Source: Elusimicrobiota bacterium
GTDB lineage: Bacteria > Elusimicrobiota > Elusimicrobia > UBA1565 > UBA9628
Assembly: GCA_016218545.1 (NCBI GenBank)
Contig: JACRDQ010000015.1
Location: 1-64,000 of the forward strand
Direction of reading: 5' to 3'
DNA: 64,000 nt
Shown here: in pieces, positions 18,193 through 26,559 of the stretch
How the letters are laid out: the number at the start of each line of letters is the position of its first letter
How positions within the stretch are numbered: the first letter of the stretch is position 1
Program-made: the position numbers and the translations under genes
The notes under the pieces: model-generated
The model's input: only the letters and a program-made list of their open reading frames with translations
What the model was told of the DNA's origin: nothing
Databases searched by the model: none

Positions 18193-19194
18193 ATGGAAAG
18201 ATTGAGCCGTTTGTTCGGGAAATGGGACCAGACCATCACGGTCCTCATCCTCCCTCAGACCGCGGCGTCCAAGCCGCGGCAACTGCGTTTTTCCCTGCCT
18301 TTCGCGGCCTTCCTGGCCTGCCTTTGGGTCGGGGTCACGGCCTGGGCCGTGGTCCTGGCCGGCCGGGACGTGGACTACGCCATCACCAAGGTCGACAACC
18401 GGGTCATGGCCGCGAAGATCTCCTACCTGGCCGACGAGATGGACGAGTCGCGGGAGATGCTCGACCTCGTCAGGAAGACCGACCACCAGCTCCGGGGCCT
18501 GCTCGGGATGTCGAGCAAGGAGGAGGTCATCCGGGCCGGCGAGGCCGTGGGCGGCCCCTCGGCCGAGGACCGGGTGAGCCTCTCCGGCCTGCTGGCGCAG
18601 GCCTCCTCGCGCATGGACCAGGCGCTCTGGCACCGCAACATCTCGGCCATCAGGCTTGAGTCGGCGGAGCGGCTGGCCAGCTTCCAGGAGATCTCCTGGT
18701 ACGTCGGCAACCAGCGCAGCGTCTTCCGGGCCACGCCCGGCATCCGGCCTTGCGCGGGCCAGATCACCTCGCGCTTCGGCTACCGCTTGAGCCCCTTCCA
18801 CTACGATTTCGCCGAGCTGGGCGAGTACCACCAGGGCCTCGACATCGCCGGCCCTTCGGACACGCTCATCGTGGCCACCGCGGACGGCACGGTGCGCTAC
18901 TCCGGGTGGGCCGTGGGCTACGGCCGCATGGTCCTCATCGACCACGGCAACGGGGTCTCCACGCTCTACGCCCACGCGTCCAAGGCCCTCGTCAAGGCCG
19001 GCGACCGCGTCGCGCGCGGGCAGTCCATCGCCTACATGGGCACGACCGGCCGGGCGACGGGGCCGCACCTGCATTACGAGGTCTGGTCGCACGGCAGGCC
19101 GGTCAATCCGATGTCCTACATGAAGGAGGGACTCGGCGGGAGGACCGCCCTGGCGTCGGCGGCGCCGGCCGGGCCCGCGGCAGGGGGAAGGTGA
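18193..19194 (+). CDS. M23 family (LytM-type) peptidoglycan endopeptidase
   Basis: The 333-residue protein has one N-terminal membrane helix (about 37-56) that anchors it to the inner membrane, a periplasmic alpha-helical/coiled region (60-170), and a C-terminal peptidase M23 domain. Zinc ligands are H213 and D217 (HQGLD) and H294 (HLHYE); H261 in TLYAHAS is the active-site base. These enzymes cut peptide cross-links in peptidoglycan. The next gene is a bactofilin, a pairing known from cell-shape modules such as Helicobacter Csd/Ccm and Caulobacter BacA. TTG 18190 would add one residue. Confidence 0.92.
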   Translation: MERLSRLFGKWDQTITVLILPQTAASKPRQLRFSLPFAAFLACLWVGVTAWAVVLAGRDVDYAITKVDNRVMAAKISYLADEMDESREMLDLVRKTDHQLRGLLGMSSKEEVIRAGEAVGGPSAEDRVSLSGLLAQASSRMDQALWHRNISAIRLESAERLASFQEISWYVGNQRSVFRATPGIRPCAGQITSRFGYRLSPFHYDFAELGEYHQGLDIAGPSDTLIVATADGTVRYSGWAVGYGRMVLIDHGNGVSTLYAHASKALVKAGDRVARGQSIAYMGTTGRATGPHLHYEVWSHGRPVNPMSYMKEGLGGRTALASAAPAGPAAGGR

Positions 19195-19199
19195 CGACC

Positions 19200-19616
19200 A
19201 TGTTCAGCGGCAAAGGTTCGTCGGGCGCCGATGACAGCTTCACGGTCATCGGCGGCGAGGCCCGGTTCCACGGGGTCCTCAGCGTCAAGGGCGCGGTCCG
19301 CGTGGAAGGCTGCGTGGAGGGCGACATCACGGACGCCACCACGGTCGAGATCGGGCAGGGCGGGAAGGTGAAGGGCAACATCGCCGCCGAGTCCCTCTCG
19401 GTCGCCGGCGAGGTGGTCGGCGACATCACCGCCTCCAAGAACGTCGAGCTCCTCAAGGAGAGCCGCGTCCACGGCAAGCTCAAGACCCCGCGCCTGCGCA
19501 TCGACGACGGGGCGGTCTTCAACGGGCAGTGCGCCATGGGGGCCGAGACGGGCTTCGTCGACGAGCCGCACCCCGCGGGCCGGCGCCGCGAGGCGGTGGC
19601 GGGGGAGAAGTCATGA
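19200..19616 (+). CDS. Bactofilin
   Basis: The 138-residue product is a bactofilin (polymer-forming cytoskeletal protein): TVIGGEARFHGVLSVKGAVR starts the repeated beta-helix, with the repeated form V.GDI..... VEIG and GKVKGNI, flanked by short polar ends. Bactofilins make filaments at the inner membrane and localise cell-wall enzymes. It follows the M23 peptidase gene and probably positions it. ATG 19200 stands behind GGGGGAAGG. It overlaps the next gene by ATGA. Confidence 0.9.
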   Translation: MFSGKGSSGADDSFTVIGGEARFHGVLSVKGAVRVEGCVEGDITDATTVEIGQGGKVKGNIAAESLSVAGEVVGDITASKNVELLKESRVHGKLKTPRLRIDDGAVFNGQCAMGAETGFVDEPHPAGRRREAVAGEKS

Positions 19617-20317
19617 TCCGCTTCCTCCGGCGCCACCGCAGGACCCTCTTCATCGCCACGGCCACGGTCTTCCTCATCGGCATCTTCGTGGGACTGGGCG
19701 GCTACCTCTTCACGAGCTCGGACACCACCGAGTCCGTGGCCACGGTGGGCGCGGCCAAGATCCCCTACCGGGGCTTCATCGTCCGGGTCAACCAGTACCT
19801 CGACGCCGCCCGCCAGCAGGGCGGCGAGCTCACCGACGCGGACGTCCGCAAGGTCAAGGAGGGCATCCTCCGGGAGCTCATCATCGAGGAGATCCTCTCG
19901 GTCGAGGCCGACAAGTTCGGGCTGACGGTCACCGACGGCGAGCTCGCCCGCGACATCCGCAACACCCCGGCGTTCCAGCGGGGCGGGACCTTCAGCGAGG
20001 ACGCCTACTTCCAGGCGGTCCGGACGGTCTTCCACGACACGCACCAGGCCTACGAGGAATCGCGGCGCCGCACCATCAAGACGAGCAAGCTCAAGCAGGT
20101 CTTCCTGCAGGCCGCCAAGCTCACCCCCGACGAGGTGCGCGAGGCCTACCTGGCCGAGAACAAGGGCTCCATGAAGGATTTCGACAAGAACAGGGAGCAG
20201 TTCGAGTGGAGGCTCCAGCAGAGCCGCGCGATCGAGCTCATCAACTACTTCCTCAAGCAGACGGGCAGCCAGAAGGAGATCCGCACCTACCTCGACCAGC
20301 GCGAATCCGGGGCGTGA
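19613..20317 (+). CDS. Membrane-anchored SurA N-terminal domain protein (PpiD-like, no PPIase domain)
   Basis: The 234-residue product has an N-terminal membrane helix (about 13-34, TLFIATATVFLIGIFVGLGG) and a periplasmic region matching the SurA/PpiD chaperone N-domain: IPYRGFIVRVNQYL, ILRELIIEEILSVEADKFGL, TVTDGELARDIRNTPAFQ. The parvulin domain of PpiD/PrsA is missing, and the C-terminus is a charged helix. It probably acts as a periplasmic folding helper. Its ATG overlaps the bactofilin stop (ATGA). Confidence 0.78.
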   Translation: MIRFLRRHRRTLFIATATVFLIGIFVGLGGYLFTSSDTTESVATVGAAKIPYRGFIVRVNQYLDAARQQGGELTDADVRKVKEGILRELIIEEILSVEADKFGLTVTDGELARDIRNTPAFQRGGTFSEDAYFQAVRTVFHDTHQAYEESRRRTIKTSKLKQVFLQAAKLTPDEVREAYLAENKGSMKDFDKNREQFEWRLQQSRAIELINYFLKQTGSQKEIRTYLDQRESGA

Positions 20318-20330
20318 GCCCCGCGGCCGC

Positions 20331-21083
20331 GTGATCCGCATCCAGGGCCTCGTCAAGCGCTTCGGGACGCTCGAGGCCGTCAAGGGGCTCGACCTGGAGG
20401 TCCCTCCGGGCGAGATCTTCGGCTTCCTCGGCCCCAACGGGGCCGGCAAGACCACCACGGTCCGCATGCTCTGCGGCCTCATCAAGCCCACGGCCGGCCG
20501 GGCGGAGGTGGCGGGCTTCGACGTGGCGACGCAGACCATCTCGGCGAAGCGCTCCATCGGCCTGGTGCCCGACGAGCCCTTCGTCTACCCGAAGCTCTCC
20601 GGCGCCGAGTACCTGCGCTTCATCGGCGAGCTCTACGGCGTGCCGCTGGCCGAGTCGCGGCGCCGCATCCCGGAGCTCCTGGAGATGTTCGAGCTGGGCG
20701 GCTGGGGCGGGGAGCTCGTCGAGTCCTACTCCCACGGGATGCGCCAGAAGCTCGTCATCGCAGGGGTCCTCCTGCACGCGCCCAAGGTGCTCCTCCTCGA
20801 CGAGCCCATGGTCGGGCTCGACCCCAGGAGCGCCCGCATGGCCAAGGACATCTTCCAGACCCTGGCGGAGCGGGGCACCACGATCTTCATGTGCACCCAC
20901 ATCCTCGAGATCGCCGAGAAGCTCTGCGACCGCATCGGGATCATGATCGGAGGGGAGCTGGCGGCCCTGGGGACCCTCGCTGAGCTCAGGAGCAAGGCCA
21001 AGGGCGGGGGCTCGGGCCTCGAGGACGTCTTCTTGAGCCTCACGGGCGGGGCGGAATACGCCGAGCTCCTCAAGAACCTCTGA
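20331..21083 (+). CDS. ABC transporter ATP-binding protein
   Basis: The 250-residue NBD has Walker A GPNGAGKTT (34-42), the signature SHGMRQK and Walker B LLLDEPMVGLD followed by the H-loop CTHILE. The form is of the CcmA/NatA export type that pairs with ABC-2 permeases. The start is GTG 20331, 13 nt after the SurA-N gene, with no strong Shine-Dalgarno site. The next gene encodes the membrane partner. Confidence 0.93.
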   Translation: MIRIQGLVKRFGTLEAVKGLDLEVPPGEIFGFLGPNGAGKTTTVRMLCGLIKPTAGRAEVAGFDVATQTISAKRSIGLVPDEPFVYPKLSGAEYLRFIGELYGVPLAESRRRIPELLEMFELGGWGGELVESYSHGMRQKLVIAGVLLHAPKVLLLDEPMVGLDPRSARMAKDIFQTLAERGTTIFMCTHILEIAEKLCDRIGIMIGGELAALGTLAELRSKAKGGGSGLEDVFLSLTGGAEYAELLKNL

Positions 21084-21084
21084 G

Positions 21085-22776
21085 ATGCCCGGCCGCTCCA
21101 TGGTGCTGCTCCTGCTGAGGCGCAAGGCCAGGGGACTCCTCAACACCCTGCGCGGCCTTTCGGCCTACGAGGGGGTCCGGAACCTCGCCTTCGCCGCGGC
21201 CGGGGCGGGGCTCCTCTTCGGGCTCTACAGCGGGTTCTACCGCCTGCTGGCCTACCTCGACACGGTCGAGCTCATCGGCAGGCTCCTGCTCTGGAAGCTG
21301 ACGGCCATGATGATGCTGACCACCTTCTCCATGGTCTCGGTCTCGGGCCTGCTGACCTCGCTGACCACGCTCTACTTCTCCTTCGACCTGCGCTTCCTCA
21401 TGCAGGCCCCCTTGTCGGTCTCGGACATCTTCATCGAGAAGTCGCTGGAGAGCATCTTCTTCGCCTCCTGGATGATCGGCCTGGTGCTCATCCCCTTCAT
21501 CATCGCGCTCGCCCAGGTCTGCGGCTACGGCTGGGGCTTCCACGCGGCCTTCGTCGTGCTCCTGGTCCCCTTCCTCGCCCTGGCCGCCTCGGCCGGCATC
21601 GCGGTCACGCTGGTGATCCTCTACCTCTTCCCGTCGTCGCGCACCCGCGACGCGGTCTACGTCCTGGCCACCCTCTCGCTCACCCTGGTCTACGCCCTCA
21701 TCCGCTTCGCCGAGCCCGAGCGCCTCATCCGGCCGGACGCCCTGCACGTGGTGGCGGACTACCTCAACTTCCTCAAGGCCCCGACCGCGCCGTACGTGCC
21801 CTCCTGGTGGCTGACCAAGGGCCTCTCCTCCTACGCCGCGGGCCAGACCGGCGTGTTCTGGACCTATTGCGGCCTGCTCTACGCGTCCGCCGGGGTCGTC
21901 TACGGCCTGCTGCTCGGGCTGGCGCGGCGGATGTACTACGTCGGATATTCGGGCGCGCAGGAGGGCGTGGTGCGCAGGCTCCGGCCTCCCTTCGAAGACC
22001 TCCCGGAGTGCAGGGTCGGCCGCTGGCTCGGCGGCGGCCCGGGTCCGGCCGTCCTCTTCTGGAGGGAGAGGAAGTGCTTCTTCCGGGACGTGAAGCACTG
22101 GTCTCAGATCCTCCTCATCCTGGGGCTCATCTTCGTCTACCTCTACAGCGTCAAGCGCCTGCCTCTCGACAACGGCGACATCCGCTCCATCCTCTCCTTC
22201 CTGAACGTGGGCGTGGCCGGCTTCGTCATCGCGGCCCTGGGCCTGCGCTTCACCTTCCCGGGCATCAGCCTGGAGGGCCGGAGCTGGTGGGTCGTGCGCT
22301 CCGCTCCCGTGGCCGTAGGCGACCTCATGCGCCAGAAGTTCCTGTTCTCCGCCATCCCCATGACCCTGGTGGCCCTGGCCCTGGGCGTCATGACCAACCG
22401 CCTCCTCGACGCGGACCCCTTCACCGCGCGGCTCTCCCTGGCGGCCCTCCTCGTGATGACCTGGGCCGTGGTGGCCATGGGCGTGGGCTACGGCGCGCTC
22501 TTCCCCATGTTCACCGTGGAGAACATCCACCAGATCGAGTCGTCCCTGGGAGGGTTCGTCTACATGGCGTCCTCCCTGGCCTACGTCGGGACGTCCATCA
22601 TGATCCTGTCGTGGCCCATGCAGATGCACTTCAAGGAGCGCTTCGGCGACGCCGCGGCCTGGGACTGGCGGATCGCCGGGGTCTGCGCCGCGGCCATGGT
22701 CCTGCTCAATGCCGCGGCGTTCCTGGCGCCGTGGGTCATGGGAAGGAGGAGGTTGGAGGCTTATGAAGGTCCTTAG
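21085..22776 (+). CDS. ABC-2-type multi-pass permease (putative ABC exporter)
   Basis: The 563-residue membrane protein has about a dozen hydrophobic segments in two clusters separated by a loop containing WRERKCFFRDVKHWSQ. It starts 1 nt after the ATPase stop codon, so the two form one transporter. The fold resembles the putative ABC exporter family with two duplicated halves. Its substrate is unknown. The operon context (cell-wall hydrolase, bactofilin, deacetylase) hints at envelope material. Confidence 0.8.
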   Translation: MPGRSMVLLLLRRKARGLLNTLRGLSAYEGVRNLAFAAAGAGLLFGLYSGFYRLLAYLDTVELIGRLLLWKLTAMMMLTTFSMVSVSGLLTSLTTLYFSFDLRFLMQAPLSVSDIFIEKSLESIFFASWMIGLVLIPFIIALAQVCGYGWGFHAAFVVLLVPFLALAASAGIAVTLVILYLFPSSRTRDAVYVLATLSLTLVYALIRFAEPERLIRPDALHVVADYLNFLKAPTAPYVPSWWLTKGLSSYAAGQTGVFWTYCGLLYASAGVVYGLLLGLARRMYYVGYSGAQEGVVRRLRPPFEDLPECRVGRWLGGGPGPAVLFWRERKCFFRDVKHWSQILLILGLIFVYLYSVKRLPLDNGDIRSILSFLNVGVAGFVIAALGLRFTFPGISLEGRSWWVVRSAPVAVGDLMRQKFLFSAIPMTLVALALGVMTNRLLDADPFTARLSLAALLVMTWAVVAMGVGYGALFPMFTVENIHQIESSLGGFVYMASSLAYVGTSIMILSWPMQMHFKERFGDAAAWDWRIAGVCAAAMVLLNAAAFLAPWVMGRRRLEAYEGP

Positions 22777-23515
22777 TTCCGCGCTCTTCGTCTCGCTCGC
22801 CGTCCTGCCGCCTGTCTGCGGCGGGGGGGAGACTCCCGCGGCCAGGCCGCGCATCGCCGTGGTCCTCGACGACTTCGGGCTCACCTACAAGAAGAACGTC
22901 CCCGACGAGAGATGGATGGCCGTGACCTGGCCCGTGACCTTCGCGGTCATGCCTTCCTCGCCGCGCACCAAGGCCGCTGCCAAGGCCACCCTGGCCGCGG
23001 GCCACGAGTTGATCATCCACTTCCCTTTCGATCCGTTCCTCTCCCTGGAGCTCCCCAAGGACCGGGTCTCTCCGGCGGACCTCTCGGCGGTGACGAGGCT
23101 CTGGAACGAGTGCCTCCGGGACATCCCGGGAGCCGTGGGCGTCAACAACCACCGGGGCTACAAGGCGACGCAGAACCGGCCGCTCATGGAGGCCTTCATG
23201 AAGCTGGTCAAGGCCAAGGGCATGTTCTTCCTCGACAGCGGGGTCTCTCCCAAGAGCGTGGCCAAGGACGAGGCTGCCAAGGCCGGGGTGCCCGCGGCGC
23301 GGGGCTATATCTTCCTGGAGGACAACAAACACCACGACAAGGCCTTCTGCTCCAAGATGCTCCGCCGCGCCGCGTCCAAGGCCAGGAAGCAGGGCTGGGC
23401 CGTGGCCATCGGCCACCACTACTACCACGGGACCTACGACTGCCTGGTCGAAGAGGTGCCCAAGCTGCAGGCCGAGGGGTTCGAGTTCGTGAAGGCTTCG
23501 GGCGTGGTGCGTTAG
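22763..23515 (+). CDS. Divergent polysaccharide deacetylase (YibQ-like)
   Basis: The 250-residue protein has a signal peptide (1-~22), then the divergent deacetylase pattern: PRIAVVLDDFGLTYKKN (catalytic/metal D-D), TFAVMPSSPRTKAAA, AGHELIIHFPFDP, GVNNHRGYKAT and FFLDSGVSPKS. These families are related to NodB deacetylases, though many are catalytically divergent. ATG 22763 overlaps the permease gene by 14 nt. It ends the operon and meets the opposite gene at 23512. Confidence 0.85.
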   Translation: MKVLSSALFVSLAVLPPVCGGGETPAARPRIAVVLDDFGLTYKKNVPDERWMAVTWPVTFAVMPSSPRTKAAAKATLAAGHELIIHFPFDPFLSLELPKDRVSPADLSAVTRLWNECLRDIPGAVGVNNHRGYKATQNRPLMEAFMKLVKAKGMFFLDSGVSPKSVAKDEAAKAGVPAARGYIFLEDNKHHDKAFCSKMLRRAASKARKQGWAVAIGHHYYHGTYDCLVEEVPKLQAEGFEFVKASGVVR

Positions 23516-24198
23516 AGAGAATCGCGCGTCGTCCGGGTCAGCTCTCCCTCCATGGCCATGGGGCCCGAGGAGAAGAACCCGGAGCGGTCCTCGTAGCGGA
23601 AGGCCAGCCGGTCCGGCCCCTGAGCCTTGAAGAGGACCAGGTGCCGGCCCTTTCCGGCCGAGAGGGTGAGGAGGGCGGAGCGGTCGAAGGGGCCGGACTC
23701 AGCGGTCCCGCCGAGCACGAGCTCGCCCTGGAGCTTCTTGCCCGGCTTCCAATACAGGAGCTGGAGCTCGGCGTCGTACTGCCCCTTGGTCCACCTCGGC
23801 TTGGCATGGCCGTGCACCGCGGTCGCGATGTGGGTGCGGTAGTTCTTGGCCTCGAGGAGCACGTCCAGGGACTTGCCCTTGCCCTTCTCGACCTGGAGGA
23901 AGACCTCGTAGCGGAGGTTGGCGAAGACCACGATGCCGGCCCACTTGCCGAGCACCGGCCCCGGGTCGCGGAGCTTCTTGTCGGCTTTCTTGGCGAGGAG
24001 AGCGTCCGGCGCGGGCGGAGGCCCTCCCTGGGGACGCTCGAGGATGTTCTCCGGGCAGTCCAGGGGCGCGAAAGGATGCCCGTTGAACACCCCTTCCGTG
24101 CCGTCCGCGCATCTAGGGGCCACGATGCCCTGGCCCAAGGCAGGTCCGGCCGCGAGAGCGGCGAGGCAGGCGGTCAGCGTCCAGGGAGCCTTGGTCAT
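23512..24198 (-). CDS. Hypothetical exported protein, 228 residues
   Basis: A signal peptide (MTKAPWTLTACLAALAAGPA, then LGQGIV) is followed by a region with two Cys (CADGTEGVFNGHPFAPLDCPENI) and a beta-rich second half with segments such as YDAELQLLYWKPGKKLQG and FKAQGPDRLAFRYEDRSG. It is probably periplasmic. No family was recognised. It converges with the deacetylase gene, overlapping by 4 nt, and is preceded by tRNA-Leu. Confidence 0.65.
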   Translation of the reverse strand: MTKAPWTLTACLAALAAGPALGQGIVAPRCADGTEGVFNGHPFAPLDCPENILERPQGGPPPAPDALLAKKADKKLRDPGPVLGKWAGIVVFANLRYEVFLQVEKGKGKSLDVLLEAKNYRTHIATAVHGHAKPRWTKGQYDAELQLLYWKPGKKLQGELVLGGTAESGPFDRSALLTLSAGKGRHLVLFKAQGPDRLAFRYEDRSGFFSSGPMAMEGELTRTTRDSL

Positions 24199-24229
24199 GC
24201 GCGTTCTCTCATCGGGTCAGGGCTGAGCT

Positions 24230-24314
24230 TGCCGGCGGAGGGACTTGAACCCCCATGGTGCGGAGCACCGAGCGATTTTGAGTCGCTTGCGTCTGCCAGT
24301 TCCGCCACGCCGGC
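24230..24314 (-). tRNA. tRNA-Leu (anticodon CAA)
   Basis: On the minus strand the stem GCCGGCG/CGCCGGC encloses an 85-nt class II tRNA with a long variable arm. The anticodon stem AGCGA/TCGCT holds CTCAAAA, giving CAA for UUG. The T arm GGTTCAAGTCC and discriminator A are normal. CCA is not encoded. Confidence 0.93.
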
Positions 24315-24482
24315 TCGCACAACAATCTCCTGCATGCTCGCCGGCACGGTCGGGCTCCGCCCTCGACCCCGCGCCGGCTCGCAGACATCATTTCAGCATT
24401 TTTCAAGGCAACTGGGAATCAGGGGCGCCAAGGTTATCCACAAACTCTTCTTGAGAAGAGCTCCCGGATGGCCGCGGATGAC

Positions 24483-25475
24483 CTAGAGGGCTGAGGCCGG
24501 GATGCGGGCCCCGCGCACCGCGATGACCTTGGCGGCCATGGAGGAGCCGAGCTCCCCCGCCTTCCTCGGGGGAAGGCCCTTGGAGAGGCCGGCCAGCACG
24601 CCCGCGGCGTAGAGGTCGCCGGCGCCGGTGGTGTCCACGGGCTTGGCAGGCACGCAGGGGATGTCGTGGCGCTCGCCGTCGAGGTGGAGCAGGGAGCCCC
24701 GCGCGCCCCGGGTGAGGGCCACTCCGGCGCCGCAGGAGCGGATCTCCTTGAGCGCTGATTCTGCGTCAGGCCGGTCCGCGAAGGCGCAGGCCTCGTCCTC
24801 GTTGCAGAACACGAGGTCCACGTACTCCTTGGTGAACCTCCGGAAGTCCGCCAGGGCCCTGCGCACGCAGAAGGAGTCGGAGAAGCTGTAGGCCACCTTG
24901 GCGCCCTTCTTCTTGGCGCGCTCCATGGCCAGTTCGGAGGCTGCCTTGGGGCCTGCCGCGTCCCAAAGGTAGCCCTCGATGTAGACCCACTTGGAGCCGG
25001 CGATGGCGTCGAGGTCCAGGTCCGCGGGGGTGAGCTCGATGCTGATGCCCAGGTCAGTGAACATGGTCCTCTGGGCGTCCGGGGTGACGAGCACCACGCA
25101 CGTCCCGGTCCCCTGTTTGCCCGGGGGGACGGCGTAGGACACGCCCGCGGCCCTCAGGTCCGAGCCGTAGAAGGTCCCGAAGGAGTCGGCTCCGACCTTG
25201 CCGCAGTACGCGGCCCTGCAGCCGAGCTGGGCGACCCCGATCATGGTGTTGCAGGCGCTGCCGCCGGACACGGTGGCCCGGTCGCGGCCCTGGAGCATGC
25301 CCAGCAGGTCGCACTGGAAGGAGGGCGTGACGAGGTGCATGTTGCCCTTGCGGATCTTCTCCGGCCCGCCCGGCGGGGGGGCCGCGGCGATCCTCTCGAG
25401 GACGCCGTCCTCGACCGACATCTGCACGTCGATGAGGGCGTTGCCGATGCCGTAGACGTCGACGGTCGCTGTCAT
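24483..25475 (-). CDS. PfkB-family carbohydrate/nucleoside kinase (adenosine kinase-like)
   Basis: The 330-residue protein has the ribokinase/PfkB fold: GIGNALIDVQ at the start, the first signature region with GGSACNTMIGVAQLG and the ATP/catalytic signature DTTGAGDLYAAGVLAG near residue 280. The form is like the bacterial adenosine kinase group within PfkB. The substrate is not fixed by sequence. A -10-like TATACT on the minus strand lies 9 nt before ATG 25475, so the leader is very short. Confidence 0.85.
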   Translation of the reverse strand: MTATVDVYGIGNALIDVQMSVEDGVLERIAAAPPPGGPEKIRKGNMHLVTPSFQCDLLGMLQGRDRATVSGGSACNTMIGVAQLGCRAAYCGKVGADSFGTFYGSDLRAAGVSYAVPPGKQGTGTCVVLVTPDAQRTMFTDLGISIELTPADLDLDAIAGSKWVYIEGYLWDAAGPKAASELAMERAKKKGAKVAYSFSDSFCVRRALADFRRFTKEYVDLVFCNEDEACAFADRPDAESALKEIRSCGAGVALTRGARGSLLHLDGERHDIPCVPAKPVDTTGAGDLYAAGVLAGLSKGLPPRKAGELGSSMAAKVIAVRGARIPASAL

Positions 25476-25555
25476 GGGAGGGAAAGTATAGCTACTTATT
25501 GAGGAGGCTGCACAGGGTCGCGGGGCTCTCCCGGATTTTATAGCCTAGGGGTCTT

Positions 25556-25585
25556 GAAACTTTCCGCCCCCTGCCGTGTTGTTCT
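25556..25585 (+). promoter_or_regulatory. Possible autoregulated ECF-type promoter
   Basis: GAAAC (25556-25560) and TGTTCTA (25579-25585) lie about 18 nt apart just before the ECF sigma gene. ECF sigmas often recognise an AAC-containing -35 and autoregulate. The -10 is not a known consensus, so the call is weak. Confidence 0.3.
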
Positions 25586-25597
25586 AGTGGAGCCGTG

Positions 25598-26122
25598 ATG
25601 GGATGCGACCCGGCTGATTTCGAGGATTTCGTGAGGAGATACCAGGACATGGTCTACACGACGGCGGCCAGGCTCCTCGGCCGGGGTCCGGATGCAGAGG
25701 ATGTGAGCCAAGAGGCTTTCCTGAAGGCCTACCAGCGCTTCGAAGCTCTCCGGGAGAGCCCTGGAGCCGGAGCCTGGCTGCGGACCGTGGCGACCAACCT
25801 CTCCTTGAACCACCTCTCCAGGCATCGGAACCGCTGGAAGCTCTTCAGCCAGATGACCGAGGAGGACTCCGCCGGCATCGAAGGCAGCCTCAGAGAGCCC
25901 GGCCCGGAGTCGGACGCAGGGGCGGTCGAGCCCGAGGCCCTGCAAGAGGCGCTCCTGGCGCTCCCGGACCGCCAGCGCGTGCCCCTGGCGCTCTTCCACT
26001 TCGAGGACATGCCTTATGAGGCCATCGCGGCCAGGCTCGGGGTCTCCCTCGGAAAGGTCAAGACCGACATCTTCAGGGGCCGGCTGGCGCTGAAGGCCCT
26101 GCTGGGCGAGGGGGAGGCATGA
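25598..26122 (+). CDS. RNA polymerase ECF sigma factor
   Basis: The 174-residue protein has sigma region 2 (FVRRYQDMVYTTAARLLG, DAEDVSQEAFLKAYQRF) and region 4 (LALPDRQRVPLALFHFEDM, YEAIAARLGVSLGKVKTDIF). There is no region 1.1 or 3, as expected for ECF sigmas, which usually answer envelope stress. The downstream gene overlaps by ATGA and is the anti-sigma candidate. GTG 25595 would add one residue. Confidence 0.92.
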   Translation: MGCDPADFEDFVRRYQDMVYTTAARLLGRGPDAEDVSQEAFLKAYQRFEALRESPGAGAWLRTVATNLSLNHLSRHRNRWKLFSQMTEEDSAGIEGSLREPGPESDAGAVEPEALQEALLALPDRQRVPLALFHFEDMPYEAIAARLGVSLGKVKTDIFRGRLALKALLGEGEA

Positions 26123-26559
26123 GCCTCCCGGGCCGCCGCGACGACCGTCTTTCCAGGAGGCTCAAGGCTCTGCCCCGGCTCAAGGCTCCTGCAGGTCTTC
26201 TTCCCAGGGTCATGGCCTCCGCAGCCTCCCTGCCATGGTGGAAGAGGGCTTGGTGGACTTGGCCCGTGGTCCTGCGCTTTGCCTATGCCGGGCTCCTGGC
26301 TCTGCCGGCGGCGCTGATCCTGGGGTGGCTGATGCCCTCCATGCAGGCTGCCGTGGACCTCTCGTTCCATTCCGTCGAGGCCGCGCTCTCCGGCTGGTGG
26401 AAGCCCCTGGCCACGGTGGGCCGCGGCCTGGGCCTGGCCTTGGCCAAGGCCAAGACCCCGCTCCTGGCCGCTGCTTTCCTTTCGTATCTCTCGTCCGTGG
26501 CTGCCGCGTCAGCCATCAACCGTCTCTGGTCCGCCGCCATCCCAAGGAGGATGTCATGA
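26119..26559 (+). CDS. Membrane protein, probable anti-sigma partner
   Basis: The 146-residue product has a basic cytosolic N-terminus (MSLPGRRDDRLSRRLKALPR) and about two membrane helices (50-70, 112-128). It overlaps the sigma gene by 4 nt, the arrangement typical of ECF sigma/anti-sigma pairs. There is no zinc anti-sigma motif (HxxxCxxC), so this is inferred from position. It overlaps the next gene as well. Confidence 0.5.
   Translation: MSLPGRRDDRLSRRLKALPRLKAPAGLLPRVMASAASLPWWKRAWWTWPVVLRFAYAGLLALPAALILGWLMPSMQAAVDLSFHSVEAALSGWWKPLATVGRGLGLALAKAKTPLLAAAFLSYLSSVAAASAINRLWSAAIPRRMS

Noticed and set aside
21070..22884. A 604-codon minus-strand frame opposite the ABC permease
   Set aside because: It is composed of Gly/Asp/Glu/His runs and covers a gene with clear membrane helices on the other strand.
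24315..24482. Intergenic region between tRNA-Leu and the PfkB kinase gene
   Set aside because: No gene, promoter boxes or strong hairpin were seen; it contains only a short AT-rich tract.
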